From NCBI GenBank assembly GCA_963817905.1, contig CAWFPS010000002.1, positions 558,001-622,000 on the forward strand: a stretch of 64,000 nucleotides of DNA. Direction: 5' to 3'. The notes beneath the pieces are model-generated. The model had not been told where the DNA came from, did not search any database, and saw only the letters and a list, made by a program, of their open reading frames with translations. The position numbers were made by a program, and so were the translations under genes. Positions 8,195-15,650 of the stretch are shown one piece after another (position 1 is the stretch's first letter; each line of letters starts with the position of its first letter). Source of the stretch: VRUE01 sp963817905 (GTDB lineage Bacteria; Actinomycetota; Thermoleophilia; Solirubrobacterales; 70-9).

Positions 8195-8815
8195 GTGGCG
8201 CGTCTCTCCCTTCTGCCCCGTGATCGGACCTTCTTCGATCTCTTCATCGAGGACGGGCAGAACACCCTGCGGACCGCCCAGCTGCTCGACCGGATGATGG
8301 CCACCTGGCCCGACTCCGGCGATCTCTCCAAGCAGATCGTCGACGCCGAGCAGGAGGGCGACCGGATCACCCACGACATCGTCAAGCGCCTCAACTCGAC
8401 CTTCGTCACGCCGATCGACCGTGAGGACATCTACGCGCTGGCGACTCAGGTCGACGACATCGTCGACTACGCCGAGGAGGCGGCGGATTTCCTCGGCCTC
8501 TACAAGATCGAAGCGCCGATGGCCCAGGCCCAGGCGCTGACCAAGGTCCTGGTCGGGGCCTGCGAGCAGCTCGCCACCGGGCTCGAGCACCTGCGCGATT
8601 TCAAGGACCTCGACAAATACTGGATCGAGATTCACCGGCTCGAGAACGAGGGGGACCGGATCTCCCGCGACGCGGTCGCCTCGCTCTTCTCCAACGGGAT
8701 CGACCCGATGGTCGTGATCCGCTGGAAGGACATGTTCGCCGTGCTCAAGAACGCGATCGACGCCACGGAGACGGCTGCCCAGACGCTAGAGGGCATAGTC
8801 ATCAAGAACTCGTGA
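8195..8815 (+). CDS. DUF47 / PhoU-like accessory protein of PiT transporter
   Basis: 206-residue all-helical PhoU-related protein of the DUF47 type that is commonly encoded next to PiT transporters and thought to regulate them. Recognisable features are FDLFIEDGQNTLRTAQLL, EQEGDRITHDIVKRLNSTFVTPIDREDIYALATQVDDIVDY and the second-repeat ENEGDRISRDAV. The GTG start lies 6 nt after TAGGAT (8183-8188), consistent with leaderless transcription. The stop overlaps the GTG start of the transporter (GTGA). Confidence 0.92.
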   Translation: MARLSLLPRDRTFFDLFIEDGQNTLRTAQLLDRMMATWPDSGDLSKQIVDAEQEGDRITHDIVKRLNSTFVTPIDREDIYALATQVDDIVDYAEEAADFLGLYKIEAPMAQAQALTKVLVGACEQLATGLEHLRDFKDLDKYWIEIHRLENEGDRISRDAVASLFSNGIDPMVVIRWKDMFAVLKNAIDATETAAQTLEGIVIKNS

Positions 8816-9816
8816 GCTCCGACGCGGCAATGGTGCTGGTCGTCGTCGCGGCGCTCTGCTTTGCCTTCAGCAACGGCTTCCACGACACCTTCGACGTGAT
8901 CTCGACGGTCGTTTCCACCGGGGCGGCGCCCCCGCAGGTGGCGATCGCGATGGCGGCGCTGCTCAACTTCGCCGGGGCGTTCATCTCGGTGGCGGTGGCG
9001 GCGACGGTCGCCGGCGACATCGTCGAGGCCTCGGCGATCACCCCCACCGTGGTTCTCGCCGGCCTGCTCGGCGCGATTGCCTGGAACCTCGCGACCTGGC
9101 GCCTCGGCCTGCCGTCGAGCTCGTCGCACGCACTGCTCGGCGGCCTGCTCGGCGCCACGCTGGCCGCCGCCGGGACCGGCGCGGTGCTCGGCCACGGCGT
9201 CCTCGACAAGGTCCTCGTTCCCGCCCTGCTCGCACCGCTCGCCGCCTTCCTGCTCGGCCTGGCCCTGATCGTCCTCATCTACCGCCTCGTCGGCCACCGC
9301 CGGCCCGGCCCTGTCTCGCGCGCCTTCCGGGCCGCCCAGGTCCTCTCCGGCGGCCTGCTCGCGCTCGGCCACGGCGCCAACGACGCGCAGAAGACGATGG
9401 GGGTCGTGACCCTGGCCCTGGTCGCCAAGGGCAGCCTCGCCGGCGGCGCCGACCCGCCCTTCTGGGCGATGCTCAGCGCCGCGGCGGCCCTCGCCCTCGG
9501 CACCTATGGCGGCGGCCTGCGGATGCTGCGAGGCAGCGGCTCGCAGAACATCAAGATGGATGCCGCACAGGGGTTCTCGGCGCAGGGGGCGGGGGCGGCG
9601 GCGATCCTCGTCTCGACCTTCCTCGGCTACCCGATCTCCTCCACTCACGCGATCAGCGGCGGCGTGCTCGGGGCCGGGACGGCGAGGCGGTTCTCGGCCG
9701 CGCGCTGGGGGATCGCCGGCAACATCGTCACGGCCTGGCTGCTGACCCTGCCCGCCGCGGCTGCCGTGGGGGCGCTTGCATACGGCGTCGCGAGGCTGTT
9801 TTGCGGCGGTGCGTAG
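8812..9816 (+). CDS. pit: Inorganic phosphate transporter, PiT family
   Basis: Low-affinity cation-coupled phosphate permease in the inner membrane; 334 residues with about 10 hydrophobic segments. The two PiT signature repeats are visible: FSNGFHDTFDVISTVVSTGA near the N-terminus and GHGANDAQKTMGVVTLAL near residue 185. Conserved LPSSSSHALLGGLLG and YPISSTHAISGGVLGAG segments are also present. The first signature reads DTFDVIST where the usual form is DxANAIxT, so the asparagine is replaced by aspartate. It is coupled to the DUF47 gene and gives the cluster a second phosphate uptake route besides Pst. Confidence 0.94.
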   Translation: MSSDAAMVLVVVAALCFAFSNGFHDTFDVISTVVSTGAAPPQVAIAMAALLNFAGAFISVAVAATVAGDIVEASAITPTVVLAGLLGAIAWNLATWRLGLPSSSSHALLGGLLGATLAAAGTGAVLGHGVLDKVLVPALLAPLAAFLLGLALIVLIYRLVGHRRPGPVSRAFRAAQVLSGGLLALGHGANDAQKTMGVVTLALVAKGSLAGGADPPFWAMLSAAAALALGTYGGGLRMLRGSGSQNIKMDAAQGFSAQGAGAAAILVSTFLGYPISSTHAISGGVLGAGTARRFSAARWGIAGNIVTAWLLTLPAAAAVGALAYGVARLFCGGA

Positions 9817-9826
9817 AATTTTCACC

Positions 9827-10177
9827 GTGCGCACGGCTCGCGACGTCGCGATCATCATGGTGCTGGCTCTTTTCGTCGCCTTCGCCCCCTCCGGCGGCAA
9901 CTTCGCCGACGCGATCCTGACCGCGATCACGATGGGCTTCCTCGCCGCCCTGGCCTGGATGGTCTTCGTGCTCGGCCGCCAGAACCAGCTCACCCTGGCG
10001 ACCCTGACCGACGCCCGCCGGGCGATCCTCTACGTGGCGCTGGGGATGCTGGCGCTGCTGGTCGCCGGTAGCGACGAGCTCTTCTCGACCGGCGGCGGCA
10101 CCCTGGTCTGGATCGTCCTGCTCGGCGCCTCGGTAGCGGCGATCTGGCGGATCTGGATCGACGCCAACACTTACTGA
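9827..10177 (+). CDS. Small four-helix membrane protein, unknown function
   Basis: 117 residues from the GTG at 9827. Hydrophobic stretches suggest about four membrane helices (AIIMVLALFVAFAP, AILTAITMGFLAALAWMVFVLG, AILYVALGMLALLVAG, LVWIVLLGASVAAIWRIW). The start was chosen because a −10-like TAGAAT (9814-9819) sits 7 nt before the GTG; an upstream ATG at 9776 would overlap pit by 41 nt. No family recognised. It follows the phosphate cluster but has its own probable promoter. Confidence 0.65.
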   Translation: MRTARDVAIIMVLALFVAFAPSGGNFADAILTAITMGFLAALAWMVFVLGRQNQLTLATLTDARRAILYVALGMLALLVAGSDELFSTGGGTLVWIVLLGASVAAIWRIWIDANTY

Positions 10178-10192
10178 GCGGTTTCGTCACCG

Positions 10193-10222
10193 ATTCGCGC
10201 GTTTGAGCGCACCACGCGTGCG
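10193..10222 (+). promoter_or_regulatory. Conserved 30-nt upstream motif of Tad-like genes (copy 1)
   Basis: 27 of 30 bases match 19674-19703 without gaps. The 3' half CGCACCACGCGTGCG is palindromic (with the flanking bases, AGCGCAC/GTGCGCT around CACGC). In both places the motif ends exactly 23 nt before the start codon of a gene for a TadE/TadG-like membrane-anchored protein. It could be an operator, a promoter feature or another mobile palindrome. Confidence 0.6.
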
Positions 10223-10245
10223 CTGGGTCGTGGGACGGTCGCAGC

Positions 10246-10596
10246 GTGCCGTCACCGACCGCCAGCAGCGCAGGCCACAGGGAGGAAGGGACCGCCTCGG
10301 TCGAGTTGGTCGCCGCGGTCCCATTCCTGCTGCTGGCGGTTCTGGTGGCGGCACAGCTCGGGCTCGCCGGGCAAACGCTGTGGTCGGCGGGAGTGGCGGC
10401 GCGCGCCGGCGCGCGGGCGGCACTGGTCGGCGGCGACGCGAAGGCGGTGGCGCGGCGGGCGCTGCCGCCGGTCCTGCGCGCCGGTGCCCGGGTCAGCGAC
10501 GGCGACCGCGTCACGGTGAGCGTCGCGATCCCCCGCCTGCTGCCGGTCCTGCCGCAGCTCACCGTCGATGCCGAGAGCGGGCTGGGCGATGAGTAG
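10246..10596 (+). CDS. TadE-like pilus-assembly protein
   Basis: 116 residues. The N-terminal segment EEGTASVELVAAVPFLLLAVLVAAQLGL is the TadE/TadG pattern: a short charged leader with a conserved glutamate followed by one membrane helix, as in pseudopilins processed by TadV. The remainder is a small extracytoplasmic domain. GTG start; the end overlaps the next TadE-like gene by 8 nt. No Tad ATPase or platform gene is in the window, so the full secretion system must lie elsewhere if it exists. Confidence 0.75.
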   Translation: MPSPTASSAGHREEGTASVELVAAVPFLLLAVLVAAQLGLAGQTLWSAGVAARAGARAALVGGDAKAVARRALPPVLRAGARVSDGDRVTVSVAIPRLLPVLPQLTVDAESGLGDE

Positions 10597-10921
10597 AGAG
10601 GACGGCCAGGCGACGGTCGAGCTGCTGGCCGCGATCCCGCTTCTCCTCGTCGCCGGAGCGATCGCCCTGCAACTCCTGCTTGCCGGCTACGCCCTCACCC
10701 TCGCCGACGGCGCCGCCGAGGCCGGCGCCCTGGCGCTCGCCGCGGGCAGGCCGGCAAGGCAGGCCGCCGAAGACTCGCTGCCCGACTGGGCCGCGGAGCG
10801 CTCGGATGTCGCCGTCGATGGGGGAGAGGTAACGGTCCGGCTCACCCCGCCATCGCTGCTGAGAGCAGTGGCGGATCGCCTCTCCGTGAGCAGCAGCAGC
10901 TACGCGAGGCCGGCCAAATGA
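10589..10921 (+). CDS. Second TadE-like protein
   Basis: 110 residues, starting at the ATG overlapping the preceding gene. It has the same design: EDGQATVELLAAIPLLLVAGAIALQLLLAGYALTLADGAAEA, a TadE-type leader, conserved glutamate and single membrane helix, then a short outer domain. The stop TGA forms an ATGA with the start of a mini-frame through a palindromic element. The two TadE-like genes are probably partners, by analogy with TadE/TadF pairs. Confidence 0.75.
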   Translation: MSREDGQATVELLAAIPLLLVAGAIALQLLLAGYALTLADGAAEAGALALAAGRPARQAAEDSLPDWAAERSDVAVDGGEVTVRLTPPSLLRAVADRLSVSSSSYARPAK

Positions 10922-10992
10922 CCGCTCCGCTGTGCATTTGCCGCGATATCCGCAACAAAAGAACAGCGGAGGCATGGCGATGGGCCAGGTGA
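10918..10992 (+). CDS. Junction mini-ORF across a palindromic element (24 codons)
   Basis: Starts at ATGA overlapping the stop of the TadE-like gene and ends at GTGA overlapping a possible GTG start (10989) of the next gene. The peptide begins MTAPLCICRDIRNKR. It spans the palindrome at 10925-10971. Whether it is made as a functional peptide is doubtful; it is listed because three other junctions show the same arrangement. Confidence 0.3.
   Translation: MTAPLCICRDIRNKRTAEAWRWAR
10925..10971 (+). repeat. Palindromic element, subfamily B (copy 1)
   Basis: Arms CTCCGCTGT and ACAGCGGAG with partial pairing inward and a centre GCCGCGATATCCGCAAC. It matches the plus strand of the element at 46731-46779 (shared CTCCGCTGTGC and CAAAAGAACAG) and resembles subfamily A. 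It begins 4 nt after a stop codon. Confidence 0.75.
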
Positions 10993-11705
10993 TCCTCGCC
11001 ACGGCGGTCGGGGCCGCAAGCGGGGCCAGGGCTGCGGCGGCGGCGCTGGCCTGTGCGGGCTCCGAGCCCGACCGGCCCGGTTTGCTGGTCGAGCTCGGCG
11101 GCAGGGCGCCGCGGCCGACCCTGATCGCGTCGTCGGGCGCACGGGAGCTGGAGGAGCGGTTGGCCGTTCACCTGCCGCAGTTGCGCGCTGCCTCTCGCGG
11201 ACAGGTTTGCCACCTCACGGTCCCCGGCGACCCAGAGGCCTTCGACAACATCCGCGCCGCGCTGCCCCTCGTGCGCGACTCGGTCGCGGTTCTGCACGTG
11301 CCGCCGTCGCTCGTCCAGGAACTGCTCGCCGCGCCGGGCCTCGAACTCAGCGGCGCCCTGCTCCGGGCCGACCTCGCCTCCGACCGCGCGCTCACCGCCC
11401 TCGTCGCCCGCGACCTGCTCGACCGTGGCCTCGCCGTGCGAGTCCTGAAGCGCCCTCTCGCCTGGATTCCGGCCCGCCGCGCCCTCTTCGGAGTGCTGCC
11501 GCCAGAGGCGCCCGGCGGCCTTCCGGCGCAGGTACGCAGGGGCCTCCTGCAGCACCAAATTCCGGTGGCGCACGCGTGCTACGCTGGTTCCGATGGCGAA
11601 GAAACTCACCCAACGGGAACTACGCAACAACAGCGGCGAGATCATGCGCGCCCTGGACGATGGGGAGAACTTCGTGGTGACGCGCAACGGAAAGCCGGTC
11701 GGTGA
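10980..11705 (+). CDS. Unknown protein downstream of TadE genes
   Basis: About 240 residues from the ATG at 10980, which has GGAGG 7 nt upstream (ATG 10974 and GTG 10989 are alternatives). The N-terminus VILATAVGAASGARAAAAALACAG looks like a strand-loop-helix of a P-loop type fold but lacks the Walker lysine. The body is alternating alpha/beta with no recognised motif. From about residue 205 the frame runs into and through the start of the antitoxin gene at 11593, so the last 35-40 residues are probably not original; the toxin-antitoxin pair may have landed in the 3' end. Function unknown; context suggests a Tad/Flp-related role. Confidence 0.55.
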   Translation: MGQVILATAVGAASGARAAAAALACAGSEPDRPGLLVELGGRAPRPTLIASSGARELEERLAVHLPQLRAASRGQVCHLTVPGDPEAFDNIRAALPLVRDSVAVLHVPPSLVQELLAAPGLELSGALLRADLASDRALTALVARDLLDRGLAVRVLKRPLAWIPARRALFGVLPPEAPGGLPAQVRRGLLQHQIPVAHACYAGSDGEETHPTGTTQQQRRDHARPGRWGELRGDAQRKAGR

Positions 11706-11856
11706 ACTCCGTCCCTACAAGCGGCGCCAGTTCGTCCCGACGAGGCAACTCATCGCCGCGTTCAAAAGCGCTCCGAGCATTGACTACGAGGAGCTTCGAG
11801 CAGACATTGACCGCTACGTCGACCAGGACCCTACGCCTCGCTACTGGGTTGAGTAA
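11593..11856 (+). CDS. Type II antitoxin, Phd/YefM family
   Basis: 87 residues. The N-terminal pattern TQRELRNNSGEIMRALDDGENFVVTRNGKPVGELRP is the Phd/YefM DNA-binding fold, and the C-terminal part (DYEELRADIDRYVDQDPTPRYWVE) is the segment that wraps the toxin. It binds its own promoter and neutralises the PIN toxin encoded next. A −10-like TACGCT (11580-11585) lies 7 nt before the ATG, indicating a leaderless transcript. It overlaps the toxin gene by 8 nt. Confidence 0.9.
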   Translation: MAKKLTQRELRNNSGEIMRALDDGENFVVTRNGKPVGELRPYKRRQFVPTRQLIAAFKSAPSIDYEELRADIDRYVDQDPTPRYWVE

Positions 11857-12256
11857 CGAACGCTGCCTGATCGATACCTCCGTTGCGGTCGTCATTCGCG
11901 ATCTCGATGGGAGCAAGTTTCCTGCCGAAGTTGCGATCTCAGCATTGACTCTGGCTGAGCTCGTCACCGGCCCGCACGCAATCGCGGAGGAGCTCGCCCG
12001 GGCACGGCGGCAAAGCCATCTTCAGTTCATTGAGGCGAGCCTTGAAGCCCTACCCTTCGATCCAGCCTGCGCGCGCGCCTACGGACCGGTCTACGCGGCT
12101 GTTCACCGCCACGGCCGCAAGCCACGCGGCGGGCGTGCGGTCGACCTGATGATCGCCGCCACGGCCCTCGCGCACGACCTGCCCCTCTACACGCGAAACG
12201 CCAAGGACCTGCGCGGCCTTGAGGGCCTGATCGAGATCGTCGACGTGAGCGTCTGA
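11849..12256 (+). CDS. PIN-domain toxin (VapC-like)
   Basis: 135 residues from the TTG at 11849, chosen because it places CLIDTSVAVVI, with the first catalytic aspartate, near the N-terminus; frames upstream of it overlap the antitoxin. Acidic residues of the PIN site appear in DTSV, ALTLAELVTG, GRAVDLMIAATAL and LYTRNAKDLRGL. It would cleave RNA, often tRNA or rRNA in this family, and is controlled by the Phd-like partner. Confidence 0.9.
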   Translation: MSNERCLIDTSVAVVIRDLDGSKFPAEVAISALTLAELVTGPHAIAEELARARRQSHLQFIEASLEALPFDPACARAYGPVYAAVHRHGRKPRGGRAVDLMIAATALAHDLPLYTRNAKDLRGLEGLIEIVDVSV

Positions 12257-12311
12257 CTGCACGGCCCGGCTCTGCGCGCCGCCCGGCCCGCGGTTCCGCC
12301 AGAATCGCCCC

Positions 12312-13307
12312 ATGCTGACCGTCGCAGTCACCGGCCCCACGGGGGAGATCGGCAGGCCGTTCATCTCGGCCTTGGAGCGAATGCCCGAGGTGGAGCGGGT
12401 GATCGGGATGGCGCGGCGGCCCTTCGACCTTGCCGGCGAGGGCTGGGAGAAGACCGAATACCGGCGCGGCGACGTGCTCGACCGCGAGGCGGTCGACGCG
12501 CTGGTCGAGGACGCCGACGTGGTCGTCCACCTCGCCTTCGTGATCGTCGCCGGGGGCGGCGACAGCCGCGAGGTCAACCTGACCGGCTCGCGCAACGTCT
12601 TCGAGGCGACGGCGGCAGCCGGCGCCAAGCGGCTCGTCTACACCTCCTCGGTCGCCGCCTACGGCTTCCACCGCGGCATGCCGGCCCTGCTCGACGAGGA
12701 GGAGCCGGTGCGCGGCACCTCGCGCCACCCCTACTCGGCCCACAAGGCCGAGGTCGAGGGGGTGCTCGCCGATGCGCTCGCCGACTCCGACACCGACGCC
12801 TACGTCTTCCGCCCCTGCATCGTCGCCGGGCCGGAGGCGACGATGCTGCTCGACCTGGTGCCGCTGCTCGCCGTCGGGCAGCGAATCCCGGGGCCGCTGC
12901 GCTGGGCGCTGGGCAAGGTCCCCGAGCTGCGCCCGGTCCTGCCCGACCCGGGCGTGCCCTTCCAGCTCGTCCACCACGACGACGTCGCCGCGGCCCTCGC
13001 CGCCGCCGTGCTTGGCCACGGCGATCCCGGCGTTTACAACCTCGCCGGCCCCGGGGAGCTGACGATCACCGACCTGGCTCACGGGCTCGGCTGGCACGCG
13101 GTCCCGGCCCCGCACCTGGCGGTCGGCGTCGCTGCCGAGGCCGTCTCGCTGATGCCCTTCCTGCCCGACGAGGCGGCCTGGATCGAGGCCGTGCGCCGTC
13201 CCGTCCTGATGGACACCACGCGCGCCCGGCGCAAGCTGCACTGGATGCCGCACCACGACGCGCGCGAGACGCTGCGGCAGGCGATCGCCGCGGTGCGCGC
13301 GCGCTAG
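12312..13307 (+). CDS. NAD-dependent epimerase/dehydratase (extended SDR)
   Basis: 331 residues. The Rossmann start VAVTGPTGEIGRPFI replaces the usual TGxxGxxG with TGPTGEIG. The catalytic YxxxK is present as YSAHKAE, preceded by VYTSSVAAYG. It most resembles nucleotide-sugar epimerases/dehydratases; the substrate cannot be told. A −10-like CAGAAT lies 6 nt before the ATG. Its 3' end overlaps by 4 nt the 3' end of the convergent gene. Confidence 0.88.
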   Translation: MLTVAVTGPTGEIGRPFISALERMPEVERVIGMARRPFDLAGEGWEKTEYRRGDVLDREAVDALVEDADVVVHLAFVIVAGGGDSREVNLTGSRNVFEATAAAGAKRLVYTSSVAAYGFHRGMPALLDEEEPVRGTSRHPYSAHKAEVEGVLADALADSDTDAYVFRPCIVAGPEATMLLDLVPLLAVGQRIPGPLRWALGKVPELRPVLPDPGVPFQLVHHDDVAAALAAAVLGHGDPGVYNLAGPGELTITDLAHGLGWHAVPAPHLAVGVAAEAVSLMPFLPDEAAWIEAVRRPVLMDTTRARRKLHWMPHHDARETLRQAIAAVRAR

Positions 13308-14917
13308 CGCAGCGGGCGCCGGTGGGCCGTGCGGGCGATGGCGCTGCTGCGCCCGCCCGCCTTGAGCAGCAGGCCGCGGTGCTGGACGTCGCGGCCGAGC
13401 AGCCTGACCCGCATGCGGTGGCGCCGCCTGCGGTTGAGCAGCCGCTTGGCTTTGCGCTTCAGCTTCACTCGCAGCACCTTGGTCCGTCCCGGGTAGATCG
13501 AGAAGCGCGCCTTGCCGGCCGAGAAGAGGCCGCGGCGGCGGATCACTTCGCGGTGGCCGTTGCGGTGGACGACCCGCCGGTAGCCGACGTGGGCGATCAG
13601 CTTGACCAGGCCCTTGCAGCGGCCGTCGCCGACGCATGTGAGCGTGACCAGGGCCTTGCGCCCGCGCACCGGTGCGAAGCCGCTCGACAGTGCGAAGCCG
13701 CGCACCAGGGTGAGGTCGGCGCTGGTCTGGCCGGTCGAGCCGGCCGCGTTGGTCGCGGTCACCGTGCAGTTGTAGGTCCCCGGCTTGGTCGGCCGGTAGC
13801 TGGACTCGGTCGCACCGCCGATCTCGACACCGTTGCGCGACCAGGCGTAGGAATAGGACTGCGGCGCGCGGTAGAGGTAGGAGCCGGGCAGGTCGGCGGC
13901 CCAGGCGCCCTTGTTGCAGTACAGCGGCCGTTCGATCAGGTGCTGGCCGGAGATCTCGGGGACCTTCACGGTTGGGGCGGCCTGCGGCGCCCGCAGCAGG
14001 GCGAGGTAGTGGGGGCTTTCCAGTGTCGCCCCCGAGGTATTCAGCGCCCCGCCGCCACCGCCGTCGAGACTGGCGTAGGAGATCGTGCTGGGAGCTGCCG
14101 CGTTGGCCCAGAAGACCCGAGCCGCACCGGGATCGATCGCGATTCCCGCCGGGCTGTTCACCTGGGCGCCGGTCGTGTCCAGCTGATCGGCGCCACCACC
14201 GTCGAGATCGGCGAAAAAGATGCCTTCCGGTGTTTCGTTGGTCCAGTAGACGCGGCTGGAGTCGACCGCGAGCCCGGTCGGGTGTGCGATCGTCACCCCG
14301 GTTGTGTCGAGATCGGTGGCGCCCCCCGTGCCGTCGAGGTTGGCATAGGAGATCGCGCCACCTTCGAAGTTGGCCCAGTAGATGCGGTTGGCGGCCGGGT
14401 CGATCGCTAGTCCGCGCGGATCGTTCAGCGTTGCCCCGACCAGGCCGGTCGTGTAGAGATCGCCGCCTCCGCTGCCGTCGAGCTTGGCGTAGGAGATCGC
14501 GTCTTCGTCCGAGCTGGCCCAGTAGAGCTTCCCCGCCGCCGGGTCGATCGCCAGCCCGTACGGTTCGCTCACCGTCGCCCCCGCAGTGAGCACTTTTCCG
14601 CCCCCGCTGCCATCGAGGTTGGTGAAGTAGATGGCATTGGCGCCGCGGTCCGCCCAGTAGATGCGACCGGCGGTCGCATCGATGGCGACTCCGGTCGGGA
14701 ATATGGGGCTCGCTCCCGGGGTGCCGAGGTCGCCGCCCCCGCCGCTTCCGTCGAGGTTCGCGTGGGAGATCTTCCCGCCGGGGTAGTTCGACCAGTAGAC
14801 GCTGTCGGCCGCGCTCGCCGCGCCGGGCAGTACAAGTGCCGCTGCGGCGACGATCGCGATCAGCAGGGCCAGCGACCTTGCCTGGGCGCTGCTGCGCTGC
14901 GCCGACGTGGGACTCAT
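13304..14917 (-). CDS. Secreted YWTD-type beta-propeller protein with Ig-like domain
   Basis: 537 residues. The signal peptide ends near LPGAASAAD. Then come about seven repeats of roughly 45 residues with the pattern GLAIDPAA..IYWAN...I.YANLDGSGGG, typical of six- to seven-bladed LDL-receptor/NHL-like propellers. Residues near 345-440 look like an Ig/PKD-like domain (SYAWSRNGVEIGGA...YNCTVTATNAAGST). The C-terminal 110 residues are very basic (KLKRKAKRLLNRRRRHRMR). Probably exported and wall- or polymer-associated; the ligand is unknown. A similar but separate NHL protein is encoded at 26.8 kb. Confidence 0.8.
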   Translation of the reverse strand: MSPTSAQRSSAQARSLALLIAIVAAAALVLPGAASAADSVYWSNYPGGKISHANLDGSGGGGDLGTPGASPIFPTGVAIDATAGRIYWADRGANAIYFTNLDGSGGGKVLTAGATVSEPYGLAIDPAAGKLYWASSDEDAISYAKLDGSGGGDLYTTGLVGATLNDPRGLAIDPAANRIYWANFEGGAISYANLDGTGGATDLDTTGVTIAHPTGLAVDSSRVYWTNETPEGIFFADLDGGGADQLDTTGAQVNSPAGIAIDPGAARVFWANAAAPSTISYASLDGGGGGALNTSGATLESPHYLALLRAPQAAPTVKVPEISGQHLIERPLYCNKGAWAADLPGSYLYRAPQSYSYAWSRNGVEIGGATESSYRPTKPGTYNCTVTATNAAGSTGQTSADLTLVRGFALSSGFAPVRGRKALVTLTCVGDGRCKGLVKLIAHVGYRRVVHRNGHREVIRRRGLFSAGKARFSIYPGRTKVLRVKLKRKAKRLLNRRRRHRMRVRLLGRDVQHRGLLLKAGGRSSAIARTAHRRPLR

Positions 14918-15068
14918 CTGACATTCCCCCTCGTGTTAGCCGTTTCGGGAACCTCCGGGCTTCGAGGCTATCCAACACCGCCGGCCGGCCCGAGTCGCGG
15001 CTTTGGCCCCAGGTGAATCCGTAGCTGCCCCGGATGGCAGCGCCGTTTCCCGCACGTACGGTGGGTTC

Positions 15069-15650
15069 GTGTTCGAGGTGAGAATCCATGGCCGGGGCGG
15101 CCAGGGGGTCGTTACGGCGGCCGAGCTGCTTTCAGTGGCGGCCTTTGAGGAGGGGCGCCACGCCCAGGCCTTTCCCAGCTTCGGCTCCGAGCGCACAGGT
15201 GCTCCGCTGGTCTCTTTCTGTCGTTTCTCCAACTCCCCCATCCGCACCCGCGAACCGGTCGCCGAGCCCGACGCCCTGATCGTCCAGGATCCGACCCTGC
15301 TGCACCAGGTCGACCTCTTCGCCGGCCTCGAGCCGAGCGCCTACGCGCTGATCAACACCGAGCACGGCATCGACTCGCTCGGTCTCGGCGAGTTCGCGAG
15401 CCGCTTCGAGCCGGGCCGCCTTCTCGCCGTCCCCGCCACCGCGATCGCCCGTGAGCACCTCGGCCGCCCCCTGCCCAACGCCGCCCTGCTCGGCGGTTTC
15501 GCCGCCCTCACCGGGCAGCTACGGCTGGGCTCGGTCACGGCCGCGATCCGCGAGCGATTCCACGGCGCCGGCGGCGAGGGCAACGCCGCCGCCGCCGAGG
15601 CCTGTTTCGCGGAGGTGCGCGAGCAGCTCGAGGCCGTTGCCCATGTTTAA
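15069..15650 (+). CDS. 2-oxoacid:ferredoxin oxidoreductase, gamma subunit
   Basis: 193 residues from the GTG at 15069. FEVRIHGRGGQGVVTAAELLSVAAFEEGRHAQAFPSFGSERTGAPLVSFCR is the classical gamma-subunit pattern of pyruvate/ketoisovalerate:ferredoxin oxidoreductases, which helps bind coenzyme A. The start was placed here because of homology length and the −10-like TACGGT (15057-15062) exactly 6 nt upstream. It overlaps the alpha gene by 8 nt. First gene of a gamma-alpha-beta-delta operon. Confidence 0.93.
   Translation: MFEVRIHGRGGQGVVTAAELLSVAAFEEGRHAQAFPSFGSERTGAPLVSFCRFSNSPIRTREPVAEPDALIVQDPTLLHQVDLFAGLEPSAYALINTEHGIDSLGLGEFASRFEPGRLLAVPATAIAREHLGRPLPNAALLGGFAALTGQLRLGSVTAAIRERFHGAGGEGNAAAAEACFAEVREQLEAVAHV

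Noticed and set aside
12027..15089. Minus-strand frame of over 1000 codons
   Set aside because: It is antisense to the SDR gene and out of frame with the real beta-propeller gene on the same strand; composition is typical of a shadow frame.
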